Positions 1 through 9,180 of a DNA stretch of 64,000 nucleotides are shown piece by piece. The stretch's first letter is position 1, and each line of letters begins with the position of its first letter. Below the pieces are notes generated by a model. The model saw nothing but the letters and a program-made list of their open reading frames with translations, did not search any database and was not told the origin of the DNA. The stretch is from Sinorhizobium kostiense (lineage in GTDB: Bacteria > Pseudomonadota > Alphaproteobacteria > Rhizobiales > Rhizobiaceae): contig NZ_JAGILA010000010.1 of assembly GCF_017874595.1 (NCBI RefSeq), forward strand, positions 1-64,000, given 5' to 3'. The translations under genes were made by a program, and so were the position numbers.

Positions 1-3000
1 GGCAGCAGCTCGACCCGGGGCCGGCCCTCAGGGGCGACAAAGACACTGCGCAGCGCCTCGTGACGGGCAAACAGACGGTCAAGGCTGCGCCGCCAGGCGA
101 CGCGGTCGAGCGCTCCGCGCAGCCGCAAGCCCAACGGGATGTGATAGTTGGTGCTGCCCTCGTCGAGCTGCGCCAAAAACCACAGCCGCTGCTGCGCAAA
201 CGACAGCACCAGCGGCTCGTCGCGCGCCACGGCGACAATCGCCGGGAGGTCCTTGGGACCGGCGCGGCGCAACTGTTCGGCGATGCTTTCCGCCAGGTCG
301 GCAAGCACCGGCCTGGCGAACAGGGTCGCCAGCGGCACCTCGACACCGACAGCCTGCGGCAACCGGCTCGAGAGCTGCACCGCCAGCAGCGAGTGGCCGC
401 CGAGCTCGAAGAAGTTGTCGTGGCGGCCGATCCGCTCGATGCCGAGACGCTCTTGCCACATCGCCGCCAGTGCCGTCTCGATCTCGCCGCGCGGCGCCTC
501 GAAAACCCGGCGCGCATAGGCTGAGTCGGCAGGGGCCGGCAGTGCCTTGCGGTCGAGCTTGCCGTTGGCCGTCAGCGGCAGCACATCCAGCCGCACGAAG
601 GCCGACGGCACCATGTAGGCCGGCAGCAGGCTACCGAGATGGGCCCGCAACGCCGCCGCAAGCTCGGCACCATCCGCTTCATCCGACCCGTCTGCCGTCT
701 TCGCAACCACATAGGCGACAAGCCGCTTGTCGCCGGTCGCATCCTGGCGCGCCACGACGGCCGCATCGCCGACAAGCTCATGCTCCAGCAGCCGGGCGGC
801 GATCTCGCCCGGCTCGATGCGCAAGCCGCGGATCTTCACCTGCTCGTCGTTGCGGCCCAGAAACTCGAGATTGCCATCCGGCAGATAGCGCGCCAGGTCG
901 CCGGTCCGATAGAGACGATCGCCTTCGACAAAGGCACTGGCGATGAACCGCTCCGCCGTCAGATCGGGCCGGTTGAGGTAGCCGCGCGCAACCACTGCCC
1001 CGCCGATATAGAGCTCGCCCACTGCCCCGAACGGAACAGGCTGACCATGATCGTCCAGCAGGTACACCCGCGCGTTCGCGATCGGACGGCCGATCGGGAC
1101 GTTCGCGGATACAGCTGGCGCTGCCGGAACCTCATAAAAGAGACAGCCGACGATCGTTTCGGTGGGGCCGTACTCATTCACCATTCTGGCCGCAGGCTGG
1201 ACCCTGCGCCACAATTCGACTGTCGAACCGAACAGCGCTTCACCGCCAATGATAAACAGGTCAACCTGGCTGGCGGCAGAGTCCGCCAGCATCTGTTGCC
1301 CAAGAGCGTCCAGATGGCTCGGGGTGATGTCGATGATCCCGCAATGCGAGCGGATCCTTTCCTTTACCCCCTCGACCTCGTCTCGCCTGACAAGCTGTGC
1401 ATGGCCACCACACATCAAGGGCGCAAACAGGCTGGTAATAATGGCATCGAAGGCCAAGGACGAGGAGACCACCGAGGAAGACCTGGGCACGTAGGCCCCA
1501 CAGGCAAAGTGCAAATAGTTCACCAATCCCCGATGCTCGACCATGACGCCCTTGGGCGTGCCGGTAGAGCCTGATGTGTAGATGATGTAGGCGAGGTGGC
1601 TGGAGCTCAGGCCGAGCGCATGCGGGTCGGGATCGTCAGCGGGCTGGTCGGCCCAGGGAAGCTCGCCGTCCGAAAAGTCGACCACGCTCAGGCTTGCAAT
1701 CGCCTCGACGCCCAGCGCTTCGCGGCCGGCGGCATCGCAAAGCATGAGTTGCGGGGCGGCATCGTCGAGCACCTGCCGCAGCCGCGCGCTCGGATAGGCC
1801 GGGTCGAGCGGCAGATAGGCGCCGCCGGCTTTGAGGATCGCCAAGACCCCCACCACCATCGCCGGGCTGCGCTCGAGGCAGATCGCCACCGGCTGGTCGG
1901 GCTTCACCCCAAGCCCGATCAGATGATGGGCCAGCCGGTTGGCCTCGGCGTTGAGTTCGCCATAGGAGATCGACCGCCGTTCGAAGACCAGCGCCACCGC
2001 GTCGGGCGCCCGGCGCACCTGCGCCTCGAACAGCTCGTGGGCGCACAGATCCGACGGATAGTCCGCGTCCGTCAGGTTAAGCTCCTCCAGCAGATAGCGG
2101 CGCTCAGCGGCCGGCAGGATGTCGAGCTCGCGCACCGGCCTGTCGGGAGCCTGCTCCAATGCTTCCGCCAGCTGCTCGAGCGCCCGCTGCATGTAGCCGC
2201 AGATGCGATCGGGGGAGATCGGCTCGACCGCGTCCGCCGTGAGCCCCAGTGCCTCGCCAAAATCATCCACCGACAGGGTCACGGGATAATTGGTGCGTTC
2301 CTCGCTCCCCAGCCATTCCATGCCGGACAGCACGTCGCTTGCTCCCACGTCGGACATGGCCGGCGTGCTTTGGGCCGGCGTGTTGTGGGCCGGCGTGGCG
2401 TGGCGATAGTTCAGCAGCGCACTGAACAATGGCGCTGGTGCGACAACGCCGCTGCAGCGTTGCGCCAATGCCAGCGGGGCATGCTCGTGTGAGAGCAGCT
2501 CGGCCAGACGGGCGTGGGCGATACGCACACTTTGCTCAACCCCGGTGCCATCCAGATCCAGTCGCAACGGCAGGGTATTCATAAACAGGCCCATGGCACG
2601 GTCGGCGCCGGCACCGGCATGCATGCGGCCGAACAGCATCGTGCCGAACACCACTTGCTCGCGGCCGCTGCTCCGCGCCACCACCTGGCCCCAGGCCAGA
2701 TGGCAAAGGCTCGCCAGGCTCACCCCCAGCCGCCGCGCCTGGGCCCGCAGCCGATCGTTGAGCGCCTGCGGCAGCATCCGCTGCGCCTCGCGGGATCCGC
2801 GGCCATCGCCGCGAACCTCGCTCAGCCCGAACGGTGTGGTCGGCTCGTCGATGTCGGCGAGCATCTCCCGGAAGAACGCTTCATGCTCTTCGGACGAAAC
2901 GCCGAGACGGGCCTGCGCCACCAGATTGCGGAACGGCTGCGGCGGCGCCAGCTCATGCGCGCGCCCCTCGAGCACGGCCCGGACCTCGGCATGCATCACT

Positions 3001-6000
3001 TCGGCCGTCGTGTGATCGCCGATCAGATGATGCCGCAACACCAAAAGCAGCCAGCGCTCGCTGCCTGGCTCGCGCGCAATCACGAACCGCATCAGCGGCG
3101 CCTGGCCAAGGGCGAGACGGTAGTGGCGCGGATCGAACCGGCGCTTCAGCCGTTCGTGGCCGGGACCGCCATTCTCGTCCAGCTCGACCTCGCTCACCGC
3201 CAGCGGCGCCTTGCGCCACACAACCTGCGCCGGGCTCGACAGTCCCTGCCAGACAAAGGCGGTGCGCAGGATATCGTGCCGGTCGACCACCTGTTGAACC
3301 GCAGCCAGGTAGCGGTCGAGCAGGCCCCGATCGGCAAAGGCCATCTGCGAGACCAGCAGATAGGGATCGCCCTCGGTTGCCAGCAAATGGTGGAACAGAA
3401 TGCCGTCCTGCAGCGGCGACAGGCCATAGATATCCTGGATGTTGCCGACGCCGTCGGGCACCGTCGACACGATCCAGTCGATCTCTTTCTGGGTCAGATC
3501 GATCAGCGGCAGCATCTCTGGCGTGATCGCCGTGCTCTCTTCGGTGATCCGGTTGGCCGGCACCGCCACCTCGTGGTGGCTGCCAAGGCTTGCGGCGAGA
3601 TCACAAAGCACCGGCTTGGCGAACAGGGTGCGCACCTCCACCCCGAGCGACTGCCGCCGCAGCCGCTCCATCAGCTGCACTGCCAGCAATGAGTGACCGC
3701 CGAGTTCGAAGAAGTTATCGTGGCGGCCGACCCGCTCGATGCCGAGAAGCTCTTCCCAGATCCCGGCCAGCGCCGTTTCGACCGCGCCCTGCGGCGCTTC
3801 ATAGGCTCGCCGCGCATAGGCCTCGTCGTCAGGAACCGGCAGTGCCTTGCGGTCGAGCTTGCCGTTCGGCGTCAGCGGCAGTGCGTCCAGCCGCACGAAG
3901 GCTGACGGCACCATGTAGTCCGGCAGCAGGCCACCGAGATGGGCCCGCAACGCCGCGGCAAGTTCCGCGCCATCGGCCTCGTCCGACCCGTCCGTCCTCT
4001 TTGCAACCATATAGGCGACGAGCCGCTTGTCGCCGGCGTGATCCTCCCGCGCCACCACCACCGCCTCGCCGACAAGCTCATGCTCGCAGAGCCGGGCGGC
4101 GATCTCGCCCGGCTCGATGCGGAAGCCGCGGATCTTCACCTGCTCGTCGTTGCGGCCCAGAAACTCGAGATTGCCGTCCGGCAGATAGCGCGCCAGGTCG
4201 CCGGTCCGGTACATGCGGGCATCCGCCTCGCCGCTGAACGGATCGGTCAGGAACCGCTCCGCCGTCAGCTCCGGGCGATTGAGGTAGCCGCGCGCAACCC
4301 CTGCCCCGCCGATATAAAGCTCGCCCACAGCCCCGAACGGAACGGGCTGGCCATGGTCGTCAAGCACATAAAGCCGCGTGTTCGATATCGGACGCCCGAT
4401 CGGGATTGACGTGAGGCCTTCGAGATCGCCCGTTATTTCGAATGAGGCACATCCAACGGTGGCCTCTGTCGGACCAAAATGGTTAATCAGGCGCACATTT
4501 GGAAAACGCCGCTGCCAAAATCGCATGTCGGCTGGAACTAGGGCTTCGCCGCCAACCATAAGTGCTTTTGTTGGAGCTTCTTCCTTCCCATCATGCATCG
4601 TTTTGTTAAGCATGCTCAGATGCGAGGGAGTAACCTTGACCAAATCGAAGGTTTGTCCATCCGTCGATTCAGCAAGAGAGTTAATTTGGACAGCCGGATC
4701 TAGAAGATGAAGTTTCGTTCCCGCCAGCAGCGGCCCGAATAGGGTCGTAACGATGCCATCAAAAGTCATCGAATGCGTTACAGGCGAGCCATTCGAAGTT
4801 CTCTGGTAAAAGCTTCGATTTGACCACTGCAAATAGTTCGACAACTGTTGATGCTCGACCATGACGCCTTTTGGCGTTCCGCTAGAGCCTGATGTGTAGA
4901 TGACATAGGCGAGATGGCGCGCTGTCAGGCCGAGGGCGTGCGGGTCGGGATCGTCAGCGGGCTGGTCGGCCCAGGAAAGCTCGCCGTCCGAGAAGTCGAT
5001 CACGCTCAGATCGGCGAGTGCCTCGGCGCCCAGCGCTTCGCGGCCGGCGGCATCGCAAAGCATGAGCCGCGGGGCGGCATCGTCGAGCACCTGCCGCAGC
5101 CGCGCGGAGGGATAGGCCGGGTCGAGCGGCACATAGGCACCGCCCGCCTTGAGGATCGCCAGCAACCCCACCACCATCGCCGGGCTGCGCTCCAGGCAGA
5201 TGGCCACCGGCTGGTCCGGCTTGACCCCAAGGTCGATCAGATGATGGGCCAGCCTGTTGGCCTTAGCATTCAGTTCGCCATAGGAGATCGACTGCCCTTC
5301 GAAGACCACTGCCACGGTGTCGGGCGCCCGGCGCACCTGCGCCTCGAACAGTTCATGGACGCAAAGCTCCGACGGATAGTCCACTTCCGTCCGGTTCAGA
5401 TCTTCAAGAAGATAGCCCCGCTCCTCAGCTGACAGCAGCTCGATCCGGCCGACCGGTTGCTGTGGATTGAGTGTAGCGACGCTTAGAAAATTCTCTAGAT
5501 GCTGCGTAACATTGCCGATTTTCTCGGGCGCCCAGCGATTTTCATCAATGTGCCACCTAAAGCTCCCGTCGACCGCGTTGATTTCAAGCGTCAGTAAGCT
5601 GCCTGGCAGGATCATTTCCGACTCGGGATTGGACCCAAGTTCGTCAACTGAAGGGCCGTGGCTCATCGTCGTCATCATAACGCCAATTGGCCACGGTTGA
5701 CGCAATTGCAGCCCTTTGTCGCCCGACAGTGCCGGGCTACGTGCTATGAGATCGCGGGCAAAGCTAGTGTGTCTACGCAATAGAACACATTCAGCCGCGA
5801 CCGTCGCGCGTAGCTCAGAAAAACCGTGATTGACGTCGATGGTAATTTCCATCGGCACGATAGACGCTATAAGCTTCTGCGCCAGACGCCCATCAATCTG
5901 CGTTTCATCGAGTGCTGGACGCCAACCTAGCTGAAGCTCTGCTTCACCTGCCGTGCGGGCCAAATAAATCAACCAAGCACTCAACAAGCATTCCACGCGT

Positions 6001-7190
6001 TGCGTCGGCGAGAGTTCTGCCAAGGCATCTATATTGCGCCAGGAGCTCGTGTGCCATTTGGGCGGTTGTTCGCCCAGAAGAGACGAAACATAAGGTAGCT
6101 GCGATGGTTTGAATGTCTCAAGTCGCCGCAGCCAAAATCTCTCCCGTGGAGCCAACGCTTCACAGATAGTAGTTATGGACAATGCGTGGTCATCGCTCAA
6201 AATCGCGAGACGGTCACCTACATTCAGACAAGAGCGTTCTGCGAGTGCTATCGCATCGACGAACGGGCCATTGGGAGCACCAAACCAAAGATCAACGTCT
6301 TCTGTTTCCGTCGCGACACGCCAGTGGTCTGGATGTATTTCGAGCAGGGAGCCTGGCTGATAATCAGAAGCCCGAGTGGATACCTCCAAGCGCCGAACCG
6401 GGATAGCATCTTCTCCGACGACAACCTTAGGCAAGCACAACGGATTCGGATGATAAGGGCCGAAGTCCAAACCACGAGCAATCGCTGATAATTCCTGCGC
6501 GGACTGGTTCCATCTTAGACAACCAGCGGCAATAGGCCGTTGCTTCCTCGGAAAATAGGTCCTGTTTGCCAGCTGCTGCGGGCGGCCCTGGAGATCGGCC
6601 CGCGCTATTTTCGCTAGAAGAGCGCGAAACCCTTCTATCGCGGCATCATAGCATTTAAGGTTGAGGGTCAATGCCGTATCGGTTGATGCAATGGGCACCG
6701 GGCACTGCACAACTACGTTGCCCGTGTCAATACCAGGATCCATGTGATGCCACGAAATGGCGTATTGGCTCTCTTGCGCCAGAATTGCCCAGCTTGTCGC
6801 GTGGGTCCCTGCGTAACGCGGCAGTGGGCTGTCGTGATAATTGAACGCACCTACACGTGCTTGCTCCAATAAATGAGCTGGCAAGATAACGGGATTAACG
6901 ACGGAAAATATCAAATCGACATTCACATCGCATAGAAATTCATAGGTCTGGTCGACGTTATCGAAGCAATGGATGCCTAAATGAGTAGCCCAGGTACGGA
7001 ACACATCATCTGTAGGTAGAACGGCGGGTACGGAACAGCCCATTTCCTTTGCCATCTGTGCACATCTAATACTAAGCGTGCCACCACCGACAAAGATAAC
7101 TGATAGGGTTGATGTAGTGCTGGGGTCTCCCAGATCTTGGCCGCAGCCCTCATGGCTATTCGAGCTTTCCGGACGCGACAAATCGATCAT
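1..7190 (-). CDS. NRPS-1: formyltransferase-initiated nonribosomal peptide synthetase (3' end beyond window)
   Basis: The reverse strand stays open from ATG 7190 to the window edge, about 2396 codons, and runs off the left end. Domain order: (1) formyltransferase fold, residues ~20-320, with the Asn117, His119 and Asp155 triad in NYHDSPLPRYAG and GIDTG; the His-Asp spacing of 36 equals that of Met-tRNA formyltransferase; (2) C-terminal half of a condensation domain, ~343-600, without HHxxxDG; (3) adenylation A1 (YTSGSSGTPKG); (4) carrier T1, Ser1167; (5) full C domain with HHLIGDH at 1387; (6) A2; (7) carrier T2, Ser2267; (8) start of a further C domain cut by the edge. An N-terminal formyltransferase resembles the initiation module of linear gramicidin synthetase and suggests a formylated residue. 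Substrates cannot be called safely. Weak AGGACC ribosome site upstream. More modules or a thioesterase may lie beyond position 1. Confidence 0.9.
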   Translation of the reverse strand, partial: MIDLSRPESSNSHEGCGQDLGDPSTTSTLSVIFVGGGTLSIRCAQMAKEMGCSVPAVLPTDDVFRTWATHLGIHCFDNVDQTYEFLCDVNVDLIFSVVNPVILPAHLLEQARVGAFNYHDSPLPRYAGTHATSWAILAQESQYAISWHHMDPGIDTGNVVVQCPVPIASTDTALTLNLKCYDAAIEGFRALLAKIARADLQGRPQQLANRTYFPRKQRPIAAGCLRWNQSAQELSAIARGLDFGPYHPNPLCLPKVVVGEDAIPVRRLEVSTRASDYQPGSLLEIHPDHWRVATETEDVDLWFGAPNGPFVDAIALAERSCLNVGDRLAILSDDHALSITTICEALAPRERFWLRRLETFKPSQLPYVSSLLGEQPPKWHTSSWRNIDALAELSPTQRVECLLSAWLIYLARTAGEAELQLGWRPALDETQIDGRLAQKLIASIVPMEITIDVNHGFSELRATVAAECVLLRRHTSFARDLIARSPALSGDKGLQLRQPWPIGVMMTTMSHGPSVDELGSNPESEMILPGSLLTLEINAVDGSFRWHIDENRWAPEKIGNVTQHLENFLSVATLNPQQPVGRIELLSAEERGYLLEDLNRTEVDYPSELCVHELFEAQVRRAPDTVAVVFEGQSISYGELNAKANRLAHHLIDLGVKPDQPVAICLERSPAMVVGLLAILKAGGAYVPLDPAYPSARLRQVLDDAAPRLMLCDAAGREALGAEALADLSVIDFSDGELSWADQPADDPDPHALGLTARHLAYVIYTSGSSGTPKGVMVEHQQLSNYLQWSNRSFYQRTSNGSPVTHSMTFDGIVTTLFGPLLAGTKLHLLDPAVQINSLAESTDGQTFDLVKVTPSHLSMLNKTMHDGKEEAPTKALMVGGEALVPADMRFWQRRFPNVRLINHFGPTEATVGCASFEITGDLEGLTSIPIGRPISNTRLYVLDDHGQPVPFGAVGELYIGGAGVARGYLNRPELTAERFLTDPFSGEADARMYRTGDLARYLPDGNLEFLGRNDEQVKIRGFRIEPGEIAARLCEHELVGEAVVVAREDHAGDKRLVAYMVAKRTDGSDEADGAELAAALRAHLGGLLPDYMVPSAFVRLDALPLTPNGKLDRKALPVPDDEAYARRAYEAPQGAVETALAGIWEELLGIERVGRHDNFFELGGHSLLAVQLMERLRRQSLGVEVRTLFAKPVLCDLAASLGSHHEVAVPANRITEESTAITPEMLPLIDLTQKEIDWIVSTVPDGVGNIQDIYGLSPLQDGILFHHLLATEGDPYLLVSQMAFADRGLLDRYLAAVQQVVDRHDILRTAFVWQGLSSPAQVVWRKAPLAVSEVELDENGGPGHERLKRRFDPRHYRLALGQAPLMRFVIAREPGSERWLLLVLRHHLIGDHTTAEVMHAEVRAVLEGRAHELAPPQPFRNLVAQARLGVSSEEHEAFFREMLADIDEPTTPFGLSEVRGDGRGSREAQRMLPQALNDRLRAQARRLGVSLASLCHLAWGQVVARSSGREQVVFGTMLFGRMHAGAGADRAMGLFMNTLPLRLDLDGTGVEQSVRIAHARLAELLSHEHAPLALAQRCSGVVAPAPLFSALLNYRHATPAHNTPAQSTPAMSDVGASDVLSGMEWLGSEERTNYPVTLSVDDFGEALGLTADAVEPISPDRICGYMQRALEQLAEALEQAPDRPVRELDILPAAERRYLLEELNLTDADYPSDLCAHELFEAQVRRAPDAVALVFERRSISYGELNAEANRLAHHLIGLGVKPDQPVAICLERSPAMVVGVLAILKAGGAYLPLDPAYPSARLRQVLDDAAPQLMLCDAAGREALGVEAIASLSVVDFSDGELPWADQPADDPDPHALGLSSSHLAYIIYTSGSTGTPKGVMVEHRGLVNYLHFACGAYVPRSSSVVSSSLAFDAIITSLFAPLMCGGHAQLVRRDEVEGVKERIRSHCGIIDITPSHLDALGQQMLADSAASQVDLFIIGGEALFGSTVELWRRVQPAARMVNEYGPTETIVGCLFYEVPAAPAVSANVPIGRPIANARVYLLDDHGQPVPFGAVGELYIGGAVVARGYLNRPDLTAERFIASAFVEGDRLYRTGDLARYLPDGNLEFLGRNDEQVKIRGLRIEPGEIAARLLEHELVGDAAVVARQDATGDKRLVAYVVAKTADGSDEADGAELAAALRAHLGSLLPAYMVPSAFVRLDVLPLTANGKLDRKALPAPADSAYARRVFEAPRGEIETALAAMWQERLGIERIGRHDNFFELGGHSLLAVQLSSRLPQAVGVEVPLATLFARPVLADLAESIAEQLRRAGPKDLPAIVAVARDEPLVLSFAQQRLWFLAQLDEGSTNYHIPLGLRLRGALDRVAWRRSLDRLFARHEALRSVFVAPEGRPRVELL

Positions 7191-8117
7191 TTTTGGTCCT
7201 CTTCAGCGATCTCGTGCTCACGCGTTATCAATAGTCCATCCAGCCGTTGCCAGTGGGCGCGATGAGAACATCGTCACCATCGCTGCCGAGGAGGCTGTTG
7301 TAACTTGGGCCACCATGGATTAGCACTGCAGCTAATCATGGTTTAACGCCTCAACATCATCTCCTTTACCGTTACCCCACATCGGCCCGTTGGCCTAATC
7401 GATTGATTTGATGGGAGCTATTCAAATATCGGCTTCATCGGCGCGCTTTACTTCACAGCTTCCAATGTATGGACCGACGCACCCCGTTCTGACTGTCCAT
7501 CCGATTGGCGTTGGTGCGCGAGCTCTGCCGTCCACCAAAGACGGTCCCGGTTCTCGCCCAGTCTCTCGCTGTGGAACGGCTAGTTTCATCGGCGCCCGCG
7601 GTCTTCTGGCGACCACCGCATCCCAGGCGAGCCGCGTTGAGCGTGTCTACGGGAGGGGCAAATTTTGCAGAACAATGGGATGGCGCTCACGGGACCATTT
7701 ACGGTGTCCGACATTGGCGAAGCTCTAACAATGCGCGTAACCCGTAGAGCCCGCCGTCATCTACGCAATCTGCGCCAGCATATCCGCGATACGTGATGAT
7801 GCGCACGCATCGGTTCGACGTGCGCCTTTCAAGAGCGCACTTCGAAACGTAGATTTGGAGGGTCGAACTCGGGAAAAGTAACGATTTACGTGCGCGCCCC
7901 TCGGCGCTGACCTTCCCTGCGTATGCTGGACTTAAAACCTGGCCGGGACGCGGGTGGATTTCCGCAGCAGAGGTGCTCCGCGGCTGCGGCCTTGCTTTAT
8001 TGGCAGATGCGGCTTCGTGGCGCCGACTGATCGGCATCTACGCGCCTGACGACGTGACGGGCGCGTAGCGAAATTTGCCTGGTCCGGGCGCATCCAGATA
8101 GTTCCGCCGCAGCGTGA
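7191..8117. other. Intergenic region upstream of NRPS-1
   Basis: No credible gene was found in about 0.9 kb; the short open frames have no recognisable family and lack good ribosome sites. The only structured element is the nod-box-like site at 7387-7434. No -24/-12 promoter was found facing NRPS-1, unlike NRPS-2. Confidence 0.5.
7387..7434 (-). promoter_or_regulatory. Degenerate nod-box-like element facing NRPS-1
   Basis: Read on the minus strand, this 48-bp stretch matches 28 of 42 specified positions of the NodD-binding nod box consensus. The best part is the core CATCAAATCAATCGATT followed by CCAA after a 3-base gap. The two clear nod boxes here (nodF and nodA) miss only about 7-8 positions, so this one is weak. 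Its orientation is right and it ends about 197 bp before the NRPS-1 start, close to the 193-bp distance of the nodF box. Function is inferred. Confidence 0.38.
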
Positions 8118-8220
8118 GCTACAGCGCCCTGCGCCCAATCAGACGCGCAAAGGACGCTGCAGCACTTTGAATTGCTGCATGTATTTATCCTTAAATCGGG
8201 TATGTAAGGAAACATGCAGG
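8118..8220 (+). repeat. RIME1-like intergenic mosaic element, copy 1
   Basis: About 100 bp containing two palindromic blocks: one around GACGCGCAAAGGACGCTG, the other formed by ATTGCTGCATGT...CCTTAAAT and its partner TAAGGAAACATGCAG. A second copy in the same orientation lies at 12758-12864, sharing AGACGCGCAAAGG and GCACTTTGAATTGCTGCATG. Size and two-palindrome build fit the Rhizobium-specific intergenic mosaic element family. The family name is from memory. Confidence 0.65.
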
Positions 8221-8280
8221 AGTACGCTACCGAATTTCGAGTCACTTTAATCTCAGCGTGCCCGCCAACGGCGGCAGACG

Positions 8281-8559
8281 CTATTTGTTCAAGGCGTCCT
8301 TGAGAGCTTTTGCCGGCGTGAAGGTCAACTTCTTCGCAGCAGCAACCTTGATGGTGGCACCGGTTGCCGGATTACGCGCTTCCCGCTCCGGCGTGTCCTT
8401 TACCTTGAACTTGCCAAAGCCGGGGATCGACGTTTCGGAGCCAGCAGTTGCCGCGGCAGTGATCGCGCCGAAGACTGCTTCGACGATCGCCTTCCCTTGG
8501 GCCTTGGTGAGTTGATGATCAGCGGCGATCTTGTCGGCAATTTCATTGGTGGTGGTCAT
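8281..8559 (-). CDS. hup: HU-family DNA-binding protein
   Basis: A 92-aa histone-like protein of usual HU length. It starts TTTNEIADKIA, has the conserved IPGFGKFKVKDTPERE hinge and the arm RNPATGATIKVAAAKK, then the C-terminal helix TFTPAKALKDALNK. An upstream in-frame ATG would add 10 residues (LFFFEEGEC), but the second ATG fits HU and follows an AAGGGGA ribosome site. HU proteins bend and compact DNA as dimers. It stands alone, divergent from the S46 peptidase unit. DNA-bending proteins assist NifA/sigma-54 promoters, so its position is suggestive, but a housekeeping paralogue is just as likely. Confidence 0.9.
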   Translation of the reverse strand: MTTTNEIADKIAADHQLTKAQGKAIVEAVFGAITAAATAGSETSIPGFGKFKVKDTPEREARNPATGATIKVAAAKKLTFTPAKALKDALNK

Positions 8560-8680
8560 GCATTCCCCTTCCTCAAAGAAGAAGAGCATTCACCGCAGAG
8601 CCAGCCCTGTCACGCAATTGTTTGCCTTGTTGCCACGTGACTGGTGCATTTCCACAACTTCCGCACTCCCTATGCCCGTC

Positions 8681-8733
<53 letters not shown>

Positions 8734-8792
8734 GGCGGTTAAGGCGGCGGCTGACCGGCGGTCTAGTTGGCGATGCGAGGGCCGCGTCAATA

Positions 8793-8826
8793 TGTCGGTT
8801 CCGCTACGAATGTCGGAGACGGGACA
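8793..8826 (+). promoter_or_regulatory. NifA-type upstream activator sites for the S46 peptidase unit
   Basis: TGT-N10-ACA is perfect at 8811-8826 (TGTCGGAGACGGGACA). A near copy at 8793-8808 (TGTCGGTTCCGCTACG) has one mismatch in the last triplet. The near copy is centred about 73 bp and the perfect one about 55 bp before the -24 GG. NifA binding is inferred from the consensus. Confidence 0.6.
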
Positions 8827-8871
8827 TACATGGAGCGGTCTCCCCACGTTGTATTTGAAACTGTTTTCCTT

Positions 8872-8887
8872 TGGCACGATTACTGCA
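8872..8887 (+). promoter_or_regulatory. Sigma-54 (-24/-12) promoter before the S46 peptidase
   Basis: TGGCAC-GATTA-CTGCA: -24 element perfect, -12 element one base from TTGCA, with invariant GG and GC exactly 10 bases apart. Transcription would begin near 8899, about 280 bp before the peptidase ATG. The activator sites just upstream make a chance match less likely. Confidence 0.65.
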
Positions 8888-8943
8888 TCGGACGGTTGGC
8901 AACCGTCGCGGTATGCAATCCCATATAAGGAGAGGTGAGCGCA

Positions 8944-9138
8944 ATGCAGATGCGCGCGTTAACAGTCCACTGTGCCGTCACGGAGTGGCAGCCGCGAAGA
9001 CGATCGAGCAGGGCCACCCCAGGTCCGGCGGCGATGTTCAAGGTACACAAATTTGGCAGGAGAACCCGAGCATATTGCATCGCTCTCCCGCGATCAGCTC
9101 GACGGGTGAACAGCGTCTCGCGCTGGTCATCGATATAG
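8944..9138 (+). CDS. Possible small basic leader ORF (64 aa)
   Basis: A 64-codon frame beginning MQMRALTVHC, preceded by a strong AAGGAGAGG ribosome site, lies just after the predicted sigma-54 start and ends 42 bp before the S46 gene. The product is rich in Arg and Ser and matches no family I know. The ribosome site is the only support; codon content looks random, so it may be untranslated leader. Confidence 0.2.
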   Translation: MQMRALTVHCAVTEWQPRRRSSRATPGPAAMFKVHKFGRRTRAYCIALPRSARRVNSVSRWSSI

Positions 9139-9180
9139 CCCACGAGATAAATCAGCCACCAAGACGGGAGCTACATCAAC

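Noticed and set aside
3021-3032. HHLIGDH in the second NRPS-1 condensation domain as an inactivated motif
   Set aside because: The final Gly is replaced by His, but both His and the Asp are kept, and I recall similar DH-type motifs in otherwise active condensation domains; not called inactive.
60-4409. Many plus-strand open frames of 100-390 codons across 1-5700
   Set aside because: They are antisense or shifted readings of the GC-rich NRPS-1 modules; the minus frame from 7190 carries all recognisable domain motifs.
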